Source of the DNA: Pedobacter mendelii
GTDB taxonomy: Bacteria > Bacteroidota > Bacteroidia > Sphingobacteriales > Sphingobacteriaceae
Assembly: GCF_014635725.1 (NCBI RefSeq)
Contig: NZ_BMDJ01000005.1
Location: 248,001-312,000 of the forward strand
Length of the DNA stretch: 64,000 nt
Direction: 5' to 3'
Positions 42,483-52,038 of this stretch are shown one piece after another. Numbering within the stretch: position 1 is the first letter of the stretch; every line of letters starts with the position of its first letter. The notes beneath the pieces were generated by a model. That model searched no databases, was not told where the DNA came from, and saw nothing but the letters and a program-made list of their open reading frames with translations. The position numbers and the translations under genes are program-made.

Positions 42483-42911
42483 ATGGAAATAAGTGAAAAC
42501 GGATTTATATTCTCTGATAATAAGAACCTTATAAAAACAGGTGCTGTTCATTATTATTTAAGCACTGAATCTTATTGGGCAAAAAACATCCCGTTAAAAA
42601 CGGTAGCAAAATCTATTAAAAATTCGCTTTGCTTTGGTATTTATAAAAACAATAACCAAGTAGGTTTCGCCCGTTGGGTAACCGATAAAGCAACTTTTGC
42701 TTATTTATGTGATGTTTATGTAGAACAAGAATATCGTGGATTGGGTTTATCTAAAAAACTGATTTCTTTTATGATTTTTCACCCTGATTTGCAAGGATTG
42801 AGACGTTACCAATTAGCAACTTTAGATGCTCATGAATTGTATCGTCAATTCGGCTTTACAGAATTAAAAAATCCAGAAAGGCAAATGGCGATTGTAATAG
42901 AAAATATCTAA
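42483..42911 (+). CDS. GNAT-family N-acetyltransferase
   Basis: A 142-residue acetyltransferase. Motif A with the acetyl-CoA pyrophosphate loop is CDVYVEQEYRGLGLSKKLI (about 77-95). The preceding strand is VGFARWVTDKATFAYL, and the closing motif B region has LATLDAHELYRQFGF, with Tyr in the position of the general acid. It resembles the small stand-alone acetyltransferases found throughout Bacteroidota; the amine substrate is unknown. It is the only gene of its unit, between yajQ and DUF4142, with 90-bp gaps on both sides. Confidence 0.85.
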   Translation: MEISENGFIFSDNKNLIKTGAVHYYLSTESYWAKNIPLKTVAKSIKNSLCFGIYKNNNQVGFARWVTDKATFAYLCDVYVEQEYRGLGLSKKLISFMIFHPDLQGLRRYQLATLDAHELYRQFGFTELKNPERQMAIVIENI

Positions 42912-42998
42912 ACCTCCAAAAGCAATTAAAGTTAAGTTTTATGAGAAAAAAACCTTTTGCAAACTTTCTTGTTTTCTAATCAATAAAATAAAAAACAA

Positions 42999-43592
42999 AT
43001 GAAAAAAATATTTTTAGGTTTAGCCATTTATGCAACAATTACTTTTCAGTCATGTCAAAGTGCAGATAAGAAATCATCAACAATGAAAGATAGTGTTTCT
43101 GGCGATACCACAATGGTTAATGGAAATCACGTTACAGGAGCCGAAAGTACAGAATCATCCGTTGATGAAGAAGGTGCAACATTTTTGAAGAAAGCCGTTG
43201 TTGGTGGAATTATTCAAATTGAAGCTGCAAAAATTGCTATTGAAAATGCAAAAAGTACTGAAGTTAAAAACTTCGCGCAACAAATGTTAACTGACCATGT
43301 TAAGGCTTTAAAAGAAATAAAAGATTTAGCAATTAAAAAGAAAATTATTACGCCTGATGCATTACCAGCAGAGGAACAAATACATATTGATGCAATGAAA
43401 AAAATTACAGGTAGTGAATTCGACAAACATTATATTGATATGATGGTTAACGATCACGATAAGGTAGTTACGATATTTAAACAAGGTGAACAAAACAAAG
43501 ATTCTGATTTAAAGAAATTGGCTAATAAAACTTTATCAGTAATTGAAGGCCATACTGAAAAAGCAAAGGAAATAGCACTAAAGATTAAATAA
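42999..43592 (+). CDS. DUF4142-domain lipoprotein
   Basis: A 197-residue lipoprotein. The signal and lipobox are ATITFQSCQS (Cys19). A short Ser/Thr/Asp-rich linker follows to about residue 50. The rest is the ferritin-like four-helix DUF4142 domain: FLKKAVVGGIIQIEAAKI, AQQMLTDHVKALKEIK, HIDAMKK and KHYIDMMVNDHDKVVTIF, with the repeated His and Glu/Asp typical of the family. Members are often stress induced; the exact function is not known. It ends at a strong terminator and is transcribed alone. Confidence 0.88.
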   Translation: MKKIFLGLAIYATITFQSCQSADKKSSTMKDSVSGDTTMVNGNHVTGAESTESSVDEEGATFLKKAVVGGIIQIEAAKIAIENAKSTEVKNFAQQMLTDHVKALKEIKDLAIKKKIITPDALPAEEQIHIDAMKKITGSEFDKHYIDMMVNDHDKVVTIFKQGEQNKDSDLKKLANKTLSVIEGHTEKAKEIALKIK

Positions 43593-43610
43593 AAAATAAG
43601 AAAATAATAG

Positions 43611-43645
43611 AAAGCAGAATTCAATTAAAACGAATTCTGCTTTTT
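43611..43645 (+). terminator. Rho-independent terminator after the DUF4142 gene
   Basis: A perfect 12-bp stem (43611-43622 with 43632-43643) with a 9-nt A-rich loop ends in TTTTT. Confidence 0.88.
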
Positions 43646-43745
43646 CATTTGAGAAATTTTAAAACTGTTAATAAAACATTTTTAATTTCAACTTTCCATT
43701 AAAGAAAATTAAACTTATATTTTGCCGTTAATTAAAAAAACATAA

Positions 43746-45359
43746 ATGAATACGAATAGAATTTTTAAAAAATTACTGAATATCGCAGTAATAAGTTCAA
43801 TACCTTTTCTTGCCAATGCTCAAAAAGCAAACTGGCAAAATCTCGATTTAAAAGCAGATTCTGTATTTGGAATTGGAACCGAAAAAGCATATAAAGAGCT
43901 ATTGAAAGGTAAGAAATCAACCAGGGTTATTGTTGCAGTTAACGATGGCGGTGTAGATGCTGAACATGAAGATTTAAAACGAATAATGTGGATGAATAGG
44001 AATGAGGTTGCTGGAAATGGAAAAGATGATGATAAAAATGGCTATGCAGATGATATTCATGGATGGAACTTTATTGGTGGCTTAAAGGGTTCAGTTGACC
44101 ATGAAACTTTAGAATTAACCCGTTTAGTTCGTCGTGATCAAGTAAGGTTCGCAAACACGACTGATGCAAATGTAACGGAGAAAGACAAAAAAGATTATGA
44201 AGCTTTTAAAGTTGAGCGTTCTGATTTAGAAAAGCAATTAGGAGAAGCTAATGCAAATTTAGCAGGATTAATGGGCTTTAAAAATGCATTAGATGCCGTA
44301 ATAAAAAAAATTGGTAAAGAAAATCCAACTTTAGAGGATATCGCAAGTTTTAAGCCGGCAACAAACGCCGATGTTCGCATTCAAGAAATTTTAGGAGAAG
44401 AGTTAAAAAAAGGAAGCTTTACAAATTTTTATGCTGAACAAATTACTGAAGGAGTTAAATATTACAGTGAGCAGGTTAATTATAACTTAAATTTAGAATA
44501 TAATCCTCGGGATATAGTTGGCGACGACCCAAACAATGATAAAGAAAAGTTTTATGGCAATAATGATGTAGCTGGTCCGGATGCAATGCATGGCTCTCAC
44601 GTAGCAGGTATTATCGCTGCTGATAGAACAAATAAATTAGGCATTATGGGTGTTGCAGATAATGTGGTAATTATGGGCGTTCGTTGTACACCAAATGGCG
44701 ATGAACGAGACAAAGATGTTGCAAACTCTATTCGCTATGCAGTTGATAATGGTGCAAAAGTAATTAACATGAGCTTTGGTAAGGCATACAGCTGGGATAA
44801 AACAATTGTTAATGAGGCTATGAAATATGCTGCATCGAAAGATGTATTAATTGTACAAGCTGCAGGAAATGAGAATAAAGACATTGATACTGAAAATAAC
44901 TTTCCCAACCATAAAGATTTAGATGAAAAAACCATCGCATCATGGATTACAGTCGGTGCTTCAGGCCCAAAAGATGATGAATCGTTAAAAGCGAGTTTCT
45001 CGAACTTTGGCAAAACTCAGGTTGATGTTTTTGCACCTGGTGTTCAAATTTATTCCACAATACCTGGCTCTAAATATAAGAATCTAGATGGAACAAGCAT
45101 GGCCTCACCTGTAGTTGCTGGTTTAGCCGGATTAATTCGTTCTTATTATCCAAAATTAACAGCTGCGCAGGTTAAAGAAATTATTGTGAAATCGGTAGTT
45201 AAGGTTAATCACAACGTTTCCTACAAAAAAGGAGAAGGTGAAGATGCACCTAAAGTATCTGTTCCATTCTCTGACTTATCTATCAGTGGTGGAATTGTTA
45301 ATGCTTATAATGCATTAAAGTTAGCCGCTACATACGATGGCAAATCTGCAGCTAATTAA
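43746..45359 (+). CDS. Exported subtilisin-family (S8) serine protease with a helical insert
   Basis: A 537-residue exported protease. The signal peptide ends near residue 25 (PFLANAQKA). The catalytic triad is Asp in VAVNDGGVDAEHED (about 65), His in AMHGSHVAGIIAA (about 284) and Ser in LDGTSMASPVVAGLAGL (about 454), with the oxyanion Asn in QAAGNENKD. Between Asp and His lies an insert of about 160 residues, rich in charged helices (KKDYEAFKVERSDLEKQLGE), not found in ordinary subtilisins. There is no obvious inhibitory propeptide; the insert may play that part. It is monocistronic and ends at a terminator. Confidence 0.93.
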   Translation: MNTNRIFKKLLNIAVISSIPFLANAQKANWQNLDLKADSVFGIGTEKAYKELLKGKKSTRVIVAVNDGGVDAEHEDLKRIMWMNRNEVAGNGKDDDKNGYADDIHGWNFIGGLKGSVDHETLELTRLVRRDQVRFANTTDANVTEKDKKDYEAFKVERSDLEKQLGEANANLAGLMGFKNALDAVIKKIGKENPTLEDIASFKPATNADVRIQEILGEELKKGSFTNFYAEQITEGVKYYSEQVNYNLNLEYNPRDIVGDDPNNDKEKFYGNNDVAGPDAMHGSHVAGIIAADRTNKLGIMGVADNVVIMGVRCTPNGDERDKDVANSIRYAVDNGAKVINMSFGKAYSWDKTIVNEAMKYAASKDVLIVQAAGNENKDIDTENNFPNHKDLDEKTIASWITVGASGPKDDESLKASFSNFGKTQVDVFAPGVQIYSTIPGSKYKNLDGTSMASPVVAGLAGLIRSYYPKLTAAQVKEIIVKSVVKVNHNVSYKKGEGEDAPKVSVPFSDLSISGGIVNAYNALKLAATYDGKSAAN

Positions 45360-45379
45360 TTCAGTTTTCAGTTTATATA

Positions 45380-45414
45380 AAATGCCGAATTTCAAATTGA
45401 AATTCGGCATTTTT
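45380..45414. terminator. Bidirectional Rho-independent terminator
   Basis: A perfect 14-bp stem (45380-45393 with 45399-45412) with a 5-nt loop and T-tracts on both strands lies between the convergent protease gene and the oxidoreductase operon. Confidence 0.9.
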
Positions 45415-45467
45415 ATTTCTTTAAGTATCGTAAAGCAAGCCTTATATTGAATTTATTTCAGCGCCTT

Positions 45468-47597
45468 TTAACTAGTTGCCAAAATCTTATCTGGCGTAAT
45501 CGGTAATGTTCTAATCCTTTTACCAGTAGCATTAAAAACGGCATTTGCCACTGCCGCTGAAAAACCAATTAAGGCAATTTCTCCCATACCTTTCGCGCCC
45601 ATTGGATTGATATAAGGATCTGGCTTGTTTATAAAATGGACTTCAATTTCTGGAATGTCTGCATTCACCGGAACATGGTAATCGGCAAAATTATTATTGA
45701 TATATCTTCCGTAACGATGGTCTAAAATTGATTCTTCTGTTAAAGCCATTCCTACTCCACCAACTGCACCTCCAACCATTTGGCTTCGGGCAGTTTTCGG
45801 ACTAACAATCGTACCTGAATCTCCAACAGATACAATTTTATCAACTTTAACAACTCCGGTTAAACTATGCACTTTAACTTTCACAAAGTGGATAGAAAAT
45901 GAATACATAGAATAATCATCCCTTTCTTTCCCTGCCTGACTTTGTTTGGTTACTTCAATTGATGGCAGGTTATTTTTTTTCAAAACATCAATAAAATTTG
46001 AAGTAGCATCCATATTTGAATTCGCCGCCAGCTCAGCGATGGTAGACTTTAATGAAACACAAACGTCGTTTACAGCCGAACCTACAGTAGACAATGTGGC
46101 CGAACCACCTTGACTTGGTGCAGGTGGCAGAGAAGAATCTCCCAATTCAAACTTAATTTTATTTACAGGAATACCTAATAATTTACTGGCAATCAATGTC
46201 ATACCTGTTCCTGTTCCAGGGCCAATATCGCTCGTTGCACTTTGCAAAATCAGACTTCCATCGGCTTTTAATGTTCCTTTTACACTTGCTCTGCCTCTAT
46301 TTGCATTAAAAACGCCAATACTTACACCATAGCCAGTTTTCAATTGGCCATCAACCAAACTTCCCGGCTTATTTTTACGCTCGCTCCAACCAATTTTTTG
46401 AGAACCTACACGATAAGCTTCCTTAATATTTTTATCTGAAAATGGTTTATTTCGCTGCTGATCTCTTTCAGGGTCATTTTTAATCCTGAATTCTAAAGGA
46501 TCCATGTTTAAGGCGTGAGCCATTTCATCAATTGCACTTTCCAGTGCAAATGCCCCGGTTGCTTCTCCTGGTCCACGCATCCAAATCGGCACACCTAAAT
46601 CAACAGGAACAACAGTATATTGCGTGTTCACATTATCGCATTGATACATAAACTTAGCCATGTTTACAACACCTTCCGTAAAGTTCTCGTAAACAGAAGT
46701 TTCGCCAAAAGCTCTGTGTGTTATGCCTGTTAAGGTTCCGTCTTTATTTGCGCCTAAACCAATAGTTTGTATAGCAGCCGGTCGATTACCAACCATAGTA
46801 AACATCTGCATTCTGGTAATCATAATCTTTACCGGCTTACCAATATGTTTCGATGCCATAACTGTAGCAATTTCTAAAGGCCAAGTCCTCAACGCCATAC
46901 CAAACCCGCCTCCAACAAACTCAGACTTTACTTGAATATTTTCAATAGGGATTTTAAAAACATTTGCAATAGTACCTTGAGTAGCTTTTACACCCTGGGT
47001 TTTTGCATATACAGTAACCTGATTATTTGGATGCCAATCGGCAATAATGCCATGCAATTCCATCGGATTATGTGTTTCTATTGGCAAATGATATTTTTGT
47101 TCAACAACGACCTCAGCAGTTTTATAGGCATTTTCTACACCTCGTTTATAATCGGGCTGACCTTGCAATTTCTTTGATTCTGTATCATTTACTGCTTTTT
47201 CAAAATCGGTATTAAATTCTTCCTTTGCGTAAGTTGCCTTAACTAATGATGCTGCATAAGTTGCCCTTTCAAAAGTATTGGCAACAACTATAGCTATTGG
47301 TTGACCGTTAAAAAATATTTTATCGGTATAAAAAATCTTCATTGCTGGTCCGCCTTCTTGCTCGTAAGCAGGTGCAGAAGGTTTGTTTAAATGTGATAAC
47401 ACAGAAATTACTCCAGGTGCCTTTTCTGCGGCTTTTGTATCTAATGATAAAATTTTCCCTTTTGTAATTGTACTGGTTACCAAAACACCATAAGTTAATC
47501 CAGGCAATTCATATTCAGCAAAATACTTAGCTTTTCCGGTAACCTTGTAAACACCATCTACACGGTCGTTTTCATCTTTTAAAATTTGATTATTCAT
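45468..47597 (-). CDS. paoC: Periplasmic aldehyde oxidoreductase, molybdenum-binding subunit
   Basis: A 709-residue large subunit of the xanthine oxidase family. It contains the substrate and molybdopterin segments FVGGGFGMALRTWPLEIA, WMRGPGEATGAFALESA and GGSATLSTVGSAVND, and ends GAKGMGEIALIGFSAAVANAV with the catalytic Glu. The protein has no signal of its own, as in E. coli PaoC, which is carried out with its Tat-tagged partner. It oxidises aldehydes or N-heterocycles at a molybdopterin cytosine dinucleotide centre. It is the third gene of the operon, 2 bp after the FAD subunit. The substrate is unknown. Confidence 0.9.
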   Translation of the reverse strand: MNNQILKDENDRVDGVYKVTGKAKYFAEYELPGLTYGVLVTSTITKGKILSLDTKAAEKAPGVISVLSHLNKPSAPAYEQEGGPAMKIFYTDKIFFNGQPIAIVVANTFERATYAASLVKATYAKEEFNTDFEKAVNDTESKKLQGQPDYKRGVENAYKTAEVVVEQKYHLPIETHNPMELHGIIADWHPNNQVTVYAKTQGVKATQGTIANVFKIPIENIQVKSEFVGGGFGMALRTWPLEIATVMASKHIGKPVKIMITRMQMFTMVGNRPAAIQTIGLGANKDGTLTGITHRAFGETSVYENFTEGVVNMAKFMYQCDNVNTQYTVVPVDLGVPIWMRGPGEATGAFALESAIDEMAHALNMDPLEFRIKNDPERDQQRNKPFSDKNIKEAYRVGSQKIGWSERKNKPGSLVDGQLKTGYGVSIGVFNANRGRASVKGTLKADGSLILQSATSDIGPGTGTGMTLIASKLLGIPVNKIKFELGDSSLPPAPSQGGSATLSTVGSAVNDVCVSLKSTIAELAANSNMDATSNFIDVLKKNNLPSIEVTKQSQAGKERDDYSMYSFSIHFVKVKVHSLTGVVKVDKIVSVGDSGTIVSPKTARSQMVGGAVGGVGMALTEESILDHRYGRYINNNFADYHVPVNADIPEIEVHFINKPDPYINPMGAKGMGEIALIGFSAAVANAVFNATGKRIRTLPITPDKILATS

Positions 47598-47599
47598 GA

Positions 47600-48583
47600 T
47601 TACGCTTTAGATTTTGCAACATTTAACGCCTCTATAATTGTGTTTGGAGCCATTTGAAGCTTAAAGTTATTCTCTCCGTAACCTTTAGCATCTGCCATGG
47701 CTAATTTTGCAGCTTGCTCAAAGTTTTCTATTGTAGCTTTTTTTCCTTTAAGGAAATTTTCTGATGCAGTTAATCTCCATGGCTTATGCGCTACCCCACC
47801 CATTGCCAAACGAATATCAGTGATTTTATTATTTGAAATTTCCATTCCGGCAGCCACAGATACTAATGCAAAAGCGTAAGATGCCCTATCCCTTACTTTT
47901 AAATAATGAGAATTTTTAGCTAAATTATTAACAGGTATTTCTAAACGAATTATCATTTCATCTGCCTTTAAGTTGTTATCTAACTGTGGAGTATCTCCTG
48001 CCAGACGATGAAAATCTTTAAATGATATTTTGCGTTCGCCTTTCGAATTTGCCAGAACAACTACCGCATCTAAAGCAACTAGTGCAATGCACATATCACT
48101 TGGGTGAACAGCAATACACTTATCTGACGTTCCAAAGATTGCATGCATTCTGTTAAAACCACCAACAGCGCCGCAACCCGAACCAGGCTGGCGTTTATTG
48201 CACGGCATTTCGGTATCGTAAAAATAGCCACAACGGGTACGCTGCATCATATTTCCACCAACAGTAGCCACATTTCGAAGTTGAGCAGACGCTCCTGCAT
48301 TTAATGCCATTGCTAATAAAGGAAGTTTGTCTTTTATTAAAGCATTTTCTGCAACAGCCGTATTTGATGCTAAAGCACCGATAACTATATTATTCCCTAC
48401 AAGTTCGATTTGCTTAAGCGGAACATGATTAATATCTATAAGTTTTTCAGGTGCCGAAACGCCCCTTTTCATTAAATCGATAAGGTTTGTTCCACCAGCA
48501 ATAAACTTAGAATTTTTATCTTTTAACAATAAAGCTATTGCTGATTTTACCGATGTTGTTCGGAGGTATTGGAAATTTATCAT
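47600..48583 (-). CDS. paoB: Aldehyde oxidoreductase FAD-binding subunit with extra Fe-S site
   Basis: A 327-residue flavoprotein subunit of the xanthine dehydrogenase family. FAD contacts lie in KFIAGGTNLIDLMKRGV and NVATVGGNMMQRTRCGYF. It carries the cysteine set TRCGYFYDTEMPCNKR and PGSGCGAVGG plus a fourth Cys in HPSDMCIAL; in E. coli PaoB the same pattern binds a [4Fe-4S] cluster. This marks the operon as PaoABC-like rather than xanthine dehydrogenase. It overlaps the Fe-S subunit gene by 4 bp (ATGA) upstream. Confidence 0.9.
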   Translation of the reverse strand: MINFQYLRTTSVKSAIALLLKDKNSKFIAGGTNLIDLMKRGVSAPEKLIDINHVPLKQIELVGNNIVIGALASNTAVAENALIKDKLPLLAMALNAGASAQLRNVATVGGNMMQRTRCGYFYDTEMPCNKRQPGSGCGAVGGFNRMHAIFGTSDKCIAVHPSDMCIALVALDAVVVLANSKGERKISFKDFHRLAGDTPQLDNNLKADEMIIRLEIPVNNLAKNSHYLKVRDRASYAFALVSVAAGMEISNNKITDIRLAMGGVAHKPWRLTASENFLKGKKATIENFEQAAKLAMADAKGYGENNFKLQMAPNTIIEALNVAKSKA

Positions 48584-49203
48584 GCTTCGGTTCCTCCTTT
48601 CGATACTTCAACTATTGCATCAACTATATTTGGGTAAGCACCACATCTACAAATATTTCCACTCATATATTCACTAATCTCTCCTCTTGAATTTGTATGT
48701 CCTTCGTTTACGCAAGCCACTGCCGACATGATTTGTCCTGGTGTACAGTAACCGCATTGGAAACCATCGTGTTTGATGAAGGCAGCCTGCATGGCATGCA
48801 ATTCATCACCATTAGATAAGCCTTCAATTGTGGTGATTTTCTTACCCTCATTCATCACCGCTAAACTCAAACACGAGTTTACCCTTTCTCCATTAACATG
48901 AACAGTACAAGCTCCACACTGTCCATGGTCACAGCCTTTTTTAGTTCCTGTTAGATGAAGTTCTTCACGCAGGTAATCTAAAAGTGTAACTCTTGGCTCG
49001 ATAGAAGTTTTACATGCTTTATTATTAACCGTAAGATTTAGTGGTATTTTTTCGAAAAGTTCGGCAAAACGTTCATCGGCTTGGTTTTCTGCAGCTTTAA
49101 CGGCAACAGATGGAGTTAAAGCGATGGCAGTTATCAGCGAGCTTTTCTTAAGAAAATCCCTTCTGCTGTCGCTCTGATTAGTTTTCTTATCAGATGATTG
49201 CAT
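48580..49203 (-). CDS. paoA: Aldehyde oxidoreductase 2Fe-2S subunit with Tat signal
   Basis: A 207-residue iron-sulfur subunit. The N-terminus SDSRRDFLKKSSLITAIALT is a twin-arginine signal, so the folded complex is exported to the periplasm. Two [2Fe-2S] domains follow: the ferredoxin-like site GCDHGQCGACTVHV with the further Cys in NSCLSLAV, and the helical site GFQCGYCTPGQIM with CRCGAYPNI. It passes electrons between the molybdenum centre and FAD. It is the first gene of the operon; the divergent yceH gene starts 238 bp away. Confidence 0.92.
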   Translation of the reverse strand: MQSSDKKTNQSDSRRDFLKKSSLITAIALTPSVAVKAAENQADERFAELFEKIPLNLTVNNKACKTSIEPRVTLLDYLREELHLTGTKKGCDHGQCGACTVHVNGERVNSCLSLAVMNEGKKITTIEGLSNGDELHAMQAAFIKHDGFQCGYCTPGQIMSAVACVNEGHTNSRGEISEYMSGNICRCGAYPNIVDAIVEVSKGGTEA

Positions 49204-49441
49204 AAATATGTCTTGATGATTTTATACCTAAAGTTCGTTAATCTAAACCTTAAAATACAGTGATTTGGAAATTTAGAATAATTCTAATGAGCTGGAAGTT
49301 GAAGGTTTAGCATAATACAGGCCTTGAAAATTTTTAAGATTTCTACCTGCGTGAAAATGACGACCCATGCATCAATCGGAAGAATTGACAATACAGACAA
49401 AATAATTTCGAAAATGTAAACTCAATTTCTATTTTTATCAA

Positions 49442-50092
49442 ATGGAAGATATTAAACCCTTACCCGATTTATCAGCAGAAGAACAACGCATATTAGGCTC
49501 GTTAATTGAAAAAAGCAGAACTACACCAGATTATTACCCAATGACTTTAAATAGTTTAACAGCTGCTTGCAATCAAAAAAGCTCAAGAAATCCTGTTGTA
49601 AACTATGATGAAGAAACAGTTACATTAACTTTAAATTCCTTAAAAATAAAAGGTTTAATTTCCACTGCTACAGGTGGTTCCAGTAGAGTAATTAAATATA
49701 AACATAATTTAGGAATCGTTTACCCGTTAGTACCTTCAGAACTTTCTATTCTGTGTCTATTACTTTTACGTGGAGCACTTACACCAGGAGAAATTAACAG
49801 TAATTCAGGAAGACTTTATGAGTTTGAAAGCATCGAAGAAGTATTAGAACAACTAAAAAAACTATCAGAAGAAGAGCCTGCATTTGTAAAATTACTTCCA
49901 AAAAAGCTTGGTCAAAAAGAAGCTAGATTTGTTCATTTGTTAGGTGGACAGAGTGATGTTCAGGAAGCAGAATCGCAAGTAGAGCAAACAACAATTTTCC
50001 AACCCAATGAAGAGCTAGAAAATCGAATATCTAAACTTGAACAGGAACTTGAAGAATTAAAAGAGCTAGTCAATCTTTTGATGGATAAGTAA
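49442..50092 (+). CDS. yceH: YceH-family (DUF480) protein
   Basis: A 216-residue cytoplasmic protein of the UPF0502 family. The opening LSAEEQRILGSLIEKSRTTP and SLTAACNQKSSRNPVVNYDE are hallmark phrases, forming the first of two winged-helix domains; the second includes LCLLLLRGALTPGEINSNSG. The last about 30 residues are a predicted coiled coil (ENRISKLEQELEELKELV). The winged helices suggest a DNA-binding or protein-binding regulator; no target is known. It is 60 bp upstream of an AraC regulator in the same orientation. Confidence 0.93.
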   Translation: MEDIKPLPDLSAEEQRILGSLIEKSRTTPDYYPMTLNSLTAACNQKSSRNPVVNYDEETVTLTLNSLKIKGLISTATGGSSRVIKYKHNLGIVYPLVPSELSILCLLLLRGALTPGEINSNSGRLYEFESIEEVLEQLKKLSEEEPAFVKLLPKKLGQKEARFVHLLGGQSDVQEAESQVEQTTIFQPNEELENRISKLEQELEELKELVNLLMDK

Positions 50093-50151
50093 ACTAAACC
50101 TCATAATTTTAAAAACTCCAGTTGCAACATTTGAATTTTGTAACTTTGCTT

Positions 50152-51063
50152 ATGAGTAAGCCAGAATCCATAGAAGAATTTTATCAAAATAAATTTGATT
50201 TCTTGCCAAATAACCTACAAAAAGACATTGGGCACTTTAATGTTTTTAAAATGGAAGATTGTCTTGGTGATGATAAACCACCACTGAACTATAGTAGAAG
50301 AGATTTCTATAAAATAGCATTAAACCGAGGCCATAATATTTATCATTACGCAGATAAAAGCATTGAAATTAATGGAACAGTGTTAATGTTTTTCAACCCG
50401 TATGTACCGTATACATGGGAACTGGCAAGTGGCAAAATAAGCGATGTAAGGGGATATTTCTGTATTTTTACTGAAGCATTTTTTAATAAGAAAATTAGAG
50501 GTAATATTGGCGACCTACCAATGTTCGCTGTAGGTGGAAAACCAGCCTATATTTTAAATGAGCAACAGGATTTACATATTTCATCTATTTTCACAAAAAT
50601 GCTAGATGAAATTAATAGCGATTACATGTACAAATATGACTTGTTAAGAAACTATATAACTGAAATTACGCATTTCGCTCTTAAAACTGACCCATCGGAA
50701 GTTTTGTATAAACATCCTAATGCAAACTCCCGCATCACTTCTGTTTTTACTGAACTGCTCGAACGCCAATTCCCTATCGAAAATCCTTCACAAAGATTTA
50801 CCATGCGCTCGGCAAAAGATTATGCATCACAGCTTTCTGTGCATGTAAACCATTTAAACAGAGCCATAAAGGAAACAACAGGAAAAACCACCACGCATTA
50901 TATTACCGAAAGATTGTTGAGCGAAGCAATGGCTTTACTTAAACATACCGATTGGAATATATCGGAAATTGGCTACTGCTTGGGCTTTGAGGAACCAACT
51001 CATTTTAATAATTTCTTTAAGAAATTAACTAACCGCACCCCTAGTTCTTATCGTATTGTTTGA
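50152..51063 (+). CDS. AraC-family transcriptional regulator
   Basis: A 303-residue regulator. The N-terminal part is a cupin-like sensing domain (NGTVLMFFNPYVPYTWE, DVRGYFCIFTEAFF). The C-terminal about 100 residues hold the two AraC helix-turn-helix motifs: AKDYASQLSVHVNHLNRAI and NISEIGYCLGFEEPTHFNNF followed by FKKLTNRTPSSYR. I use ATG 50152, since the frame before it starts only with a TTG. The word TAACTTTG (50141-50148) just before it resembles a -7 element, but is so close that the mRNA would be leaderless or the true start lies further in. The ligand and targets are unknown; neighbouring paoABC or thioredoxin genes are candidates. Confidence 0.92.
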   Translation: MSKPESIEEFYQNKFDFLPNNLQKDIGHFNVFKMEDCLGDDKPPLNYSRRDFYKIALNRGHNIYHYADKSIEINGTVLMFFNPYVPYTWELASGKISDVRGYFCIFTEAFFNKKIRGNIGDLPMFAVGGKPAYILNEQQDLHISSIFTKMLDEINSDYMYKYDLLRNYITEITHFALKTDPSEVLYKHPNANSRITSVFTELLERQFPIENPSQRFTMRSAKDYASQLSVHVNHLNRAIKETTGKTTTHYITERLLSEAMALLKHTDWNISEIGYCLGFEEPTHFNNFFKKLTNRTPSSYRIV

Positions 51064-51426
51064 ATTTCGTAATTTCCAGTTTGATTAACGTAATGCTTAA
51101 CTTTAATTCCAATTGTAATTTTGTCTTAATAAAAAGAATAAAATATGGTACTTAAAAAAAGTTTTGTTCCGATTAAATTTACTTTTATGCTCTCATGCTT
51201 ACCATGTGGCAAAATGCAAAAATTAATGACGTGCAATAAGATATGAATAACTGAAAAGCAATAGCAACAGCAAAATTGTCATTCTAAGCATCGCAAAGAA
51301 TCTTCAAGCGAAGAAAAACAAACTTAAGCTATACCCAAACAAATTGCAAAAACTTTTAAGACAATGCTAATGGCTCGGTATTCTTAATTGCATTCAGAAT
51401 GAAAAACATCTAAAAGGGATAAGCGA
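51064..51426. other. Intergenic region with a worn repeat relic
   Basis: No convincing gene is present. At about 51279-51303 the sequence resembles one arm of the perfect palindrome at 62022-62081 (TCATTCT-AGCATCG-AAAGAATCT with changes), followed by a second AGCGAAGAA word. It may be a degraded copy of the same dispersed element. A 33-codon open frame at 51145-51246 lacks support. Confidence 0.35.
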
Positions 51427-52032
51427 TTATCCCTTTTTCCATTTTATACTACATCCAACGGCTTTAGTTGCTGATATTGTAGGTTTTTTACCAACTGATA
51501 ATTCATTAATCGCATTTTGAACATAATTAACTTTTGCGGGATTTTCACCCTCCGAATCATTATCAATTGCTCCAATATATTCAACTACATTTCCTTTATC
51601 CGTTTTACTTAATACAAAAACATGAGGCGTTTTTAAAGCGCCAAACTGTTTTGTTACCAAATGGTTTGGATCTAATAAGTATGGAAAACTGAAGTTCTTT
51701 TCTTTAGCTAAAGCCTGCATTTTCTCAAAACTTTCATCAGATACGGCACCAGCATCGTTGGGATTGATTGCCACAACAGGATAACCTTTGCTTGCGTAAG
51801 ATGCATTTAAGGCCGAAACTCTTTCCTGATAAACTTTCGCCACAGGGCAAGTATTGCAAGTAAATACTATGATATATCCTCTAGCATCTTTGTAATCTGC
51901 AAGCGAAACTGTTTTCAAATCAACATTTTTTAATGTAAAATCTTTCACCACATCGCCAACTTTATAACCCTCATTTTGGGCAAAGCCAAAGCTCGAAACC
52001 AGCATAAAACCAATTAGAAATAAATTTTTCAT
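51427..52032 (-). CDS. Exported thioredoxin-family (AhpC/TSA-like) protein
   Basis: A 201-residue exported protein. The signal peptide ends at FGFAQ. A redoxin domain follows: KVGDVVKDFTLKNVDLKTV, FTCNTCPVAKVYQERV (CxxC active site, about 55-60), VAINPNDAGAVSDESFEKM and TPHVFVLSK with the cis-Pro. The combination FTCNTCPVA marks a group of Bacteroidota and planctomycete redoxins of unknown partner. It probably reduces disulfides or peroxides in the periplasm. It is 6 bp after a TlpA-like gene and cotranscribed with it. Confidence 0.88.
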   Translation of the reverse strand: MKNLFLIGFMLVSSFGFAQNEGYKVGDVVKDFTLKNVDLKTVSLADYKDARGYIIVFTCNTCPVAKVYQERVSALNASYASKGYPVVAINPNDAGAVSDESFEKMQALAKEKNFSFPYLLDPNHLVTKQFGALKTPHVFVLSKTDKGNVVEYIGAIDNDSEGENPAKVNYVQNAINELSVGKKPTISATKAVGCSIKWKKG

Positions 52033-52038
52033 GATAAT

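Noticed and set aside
51145..51246. 33-codon open frame starting MVLKKSFVPIKFTF with four Cys
   Set aside because: It is short, without signal, conserved motif or promoter; it could be chance in AT-rich DNA.
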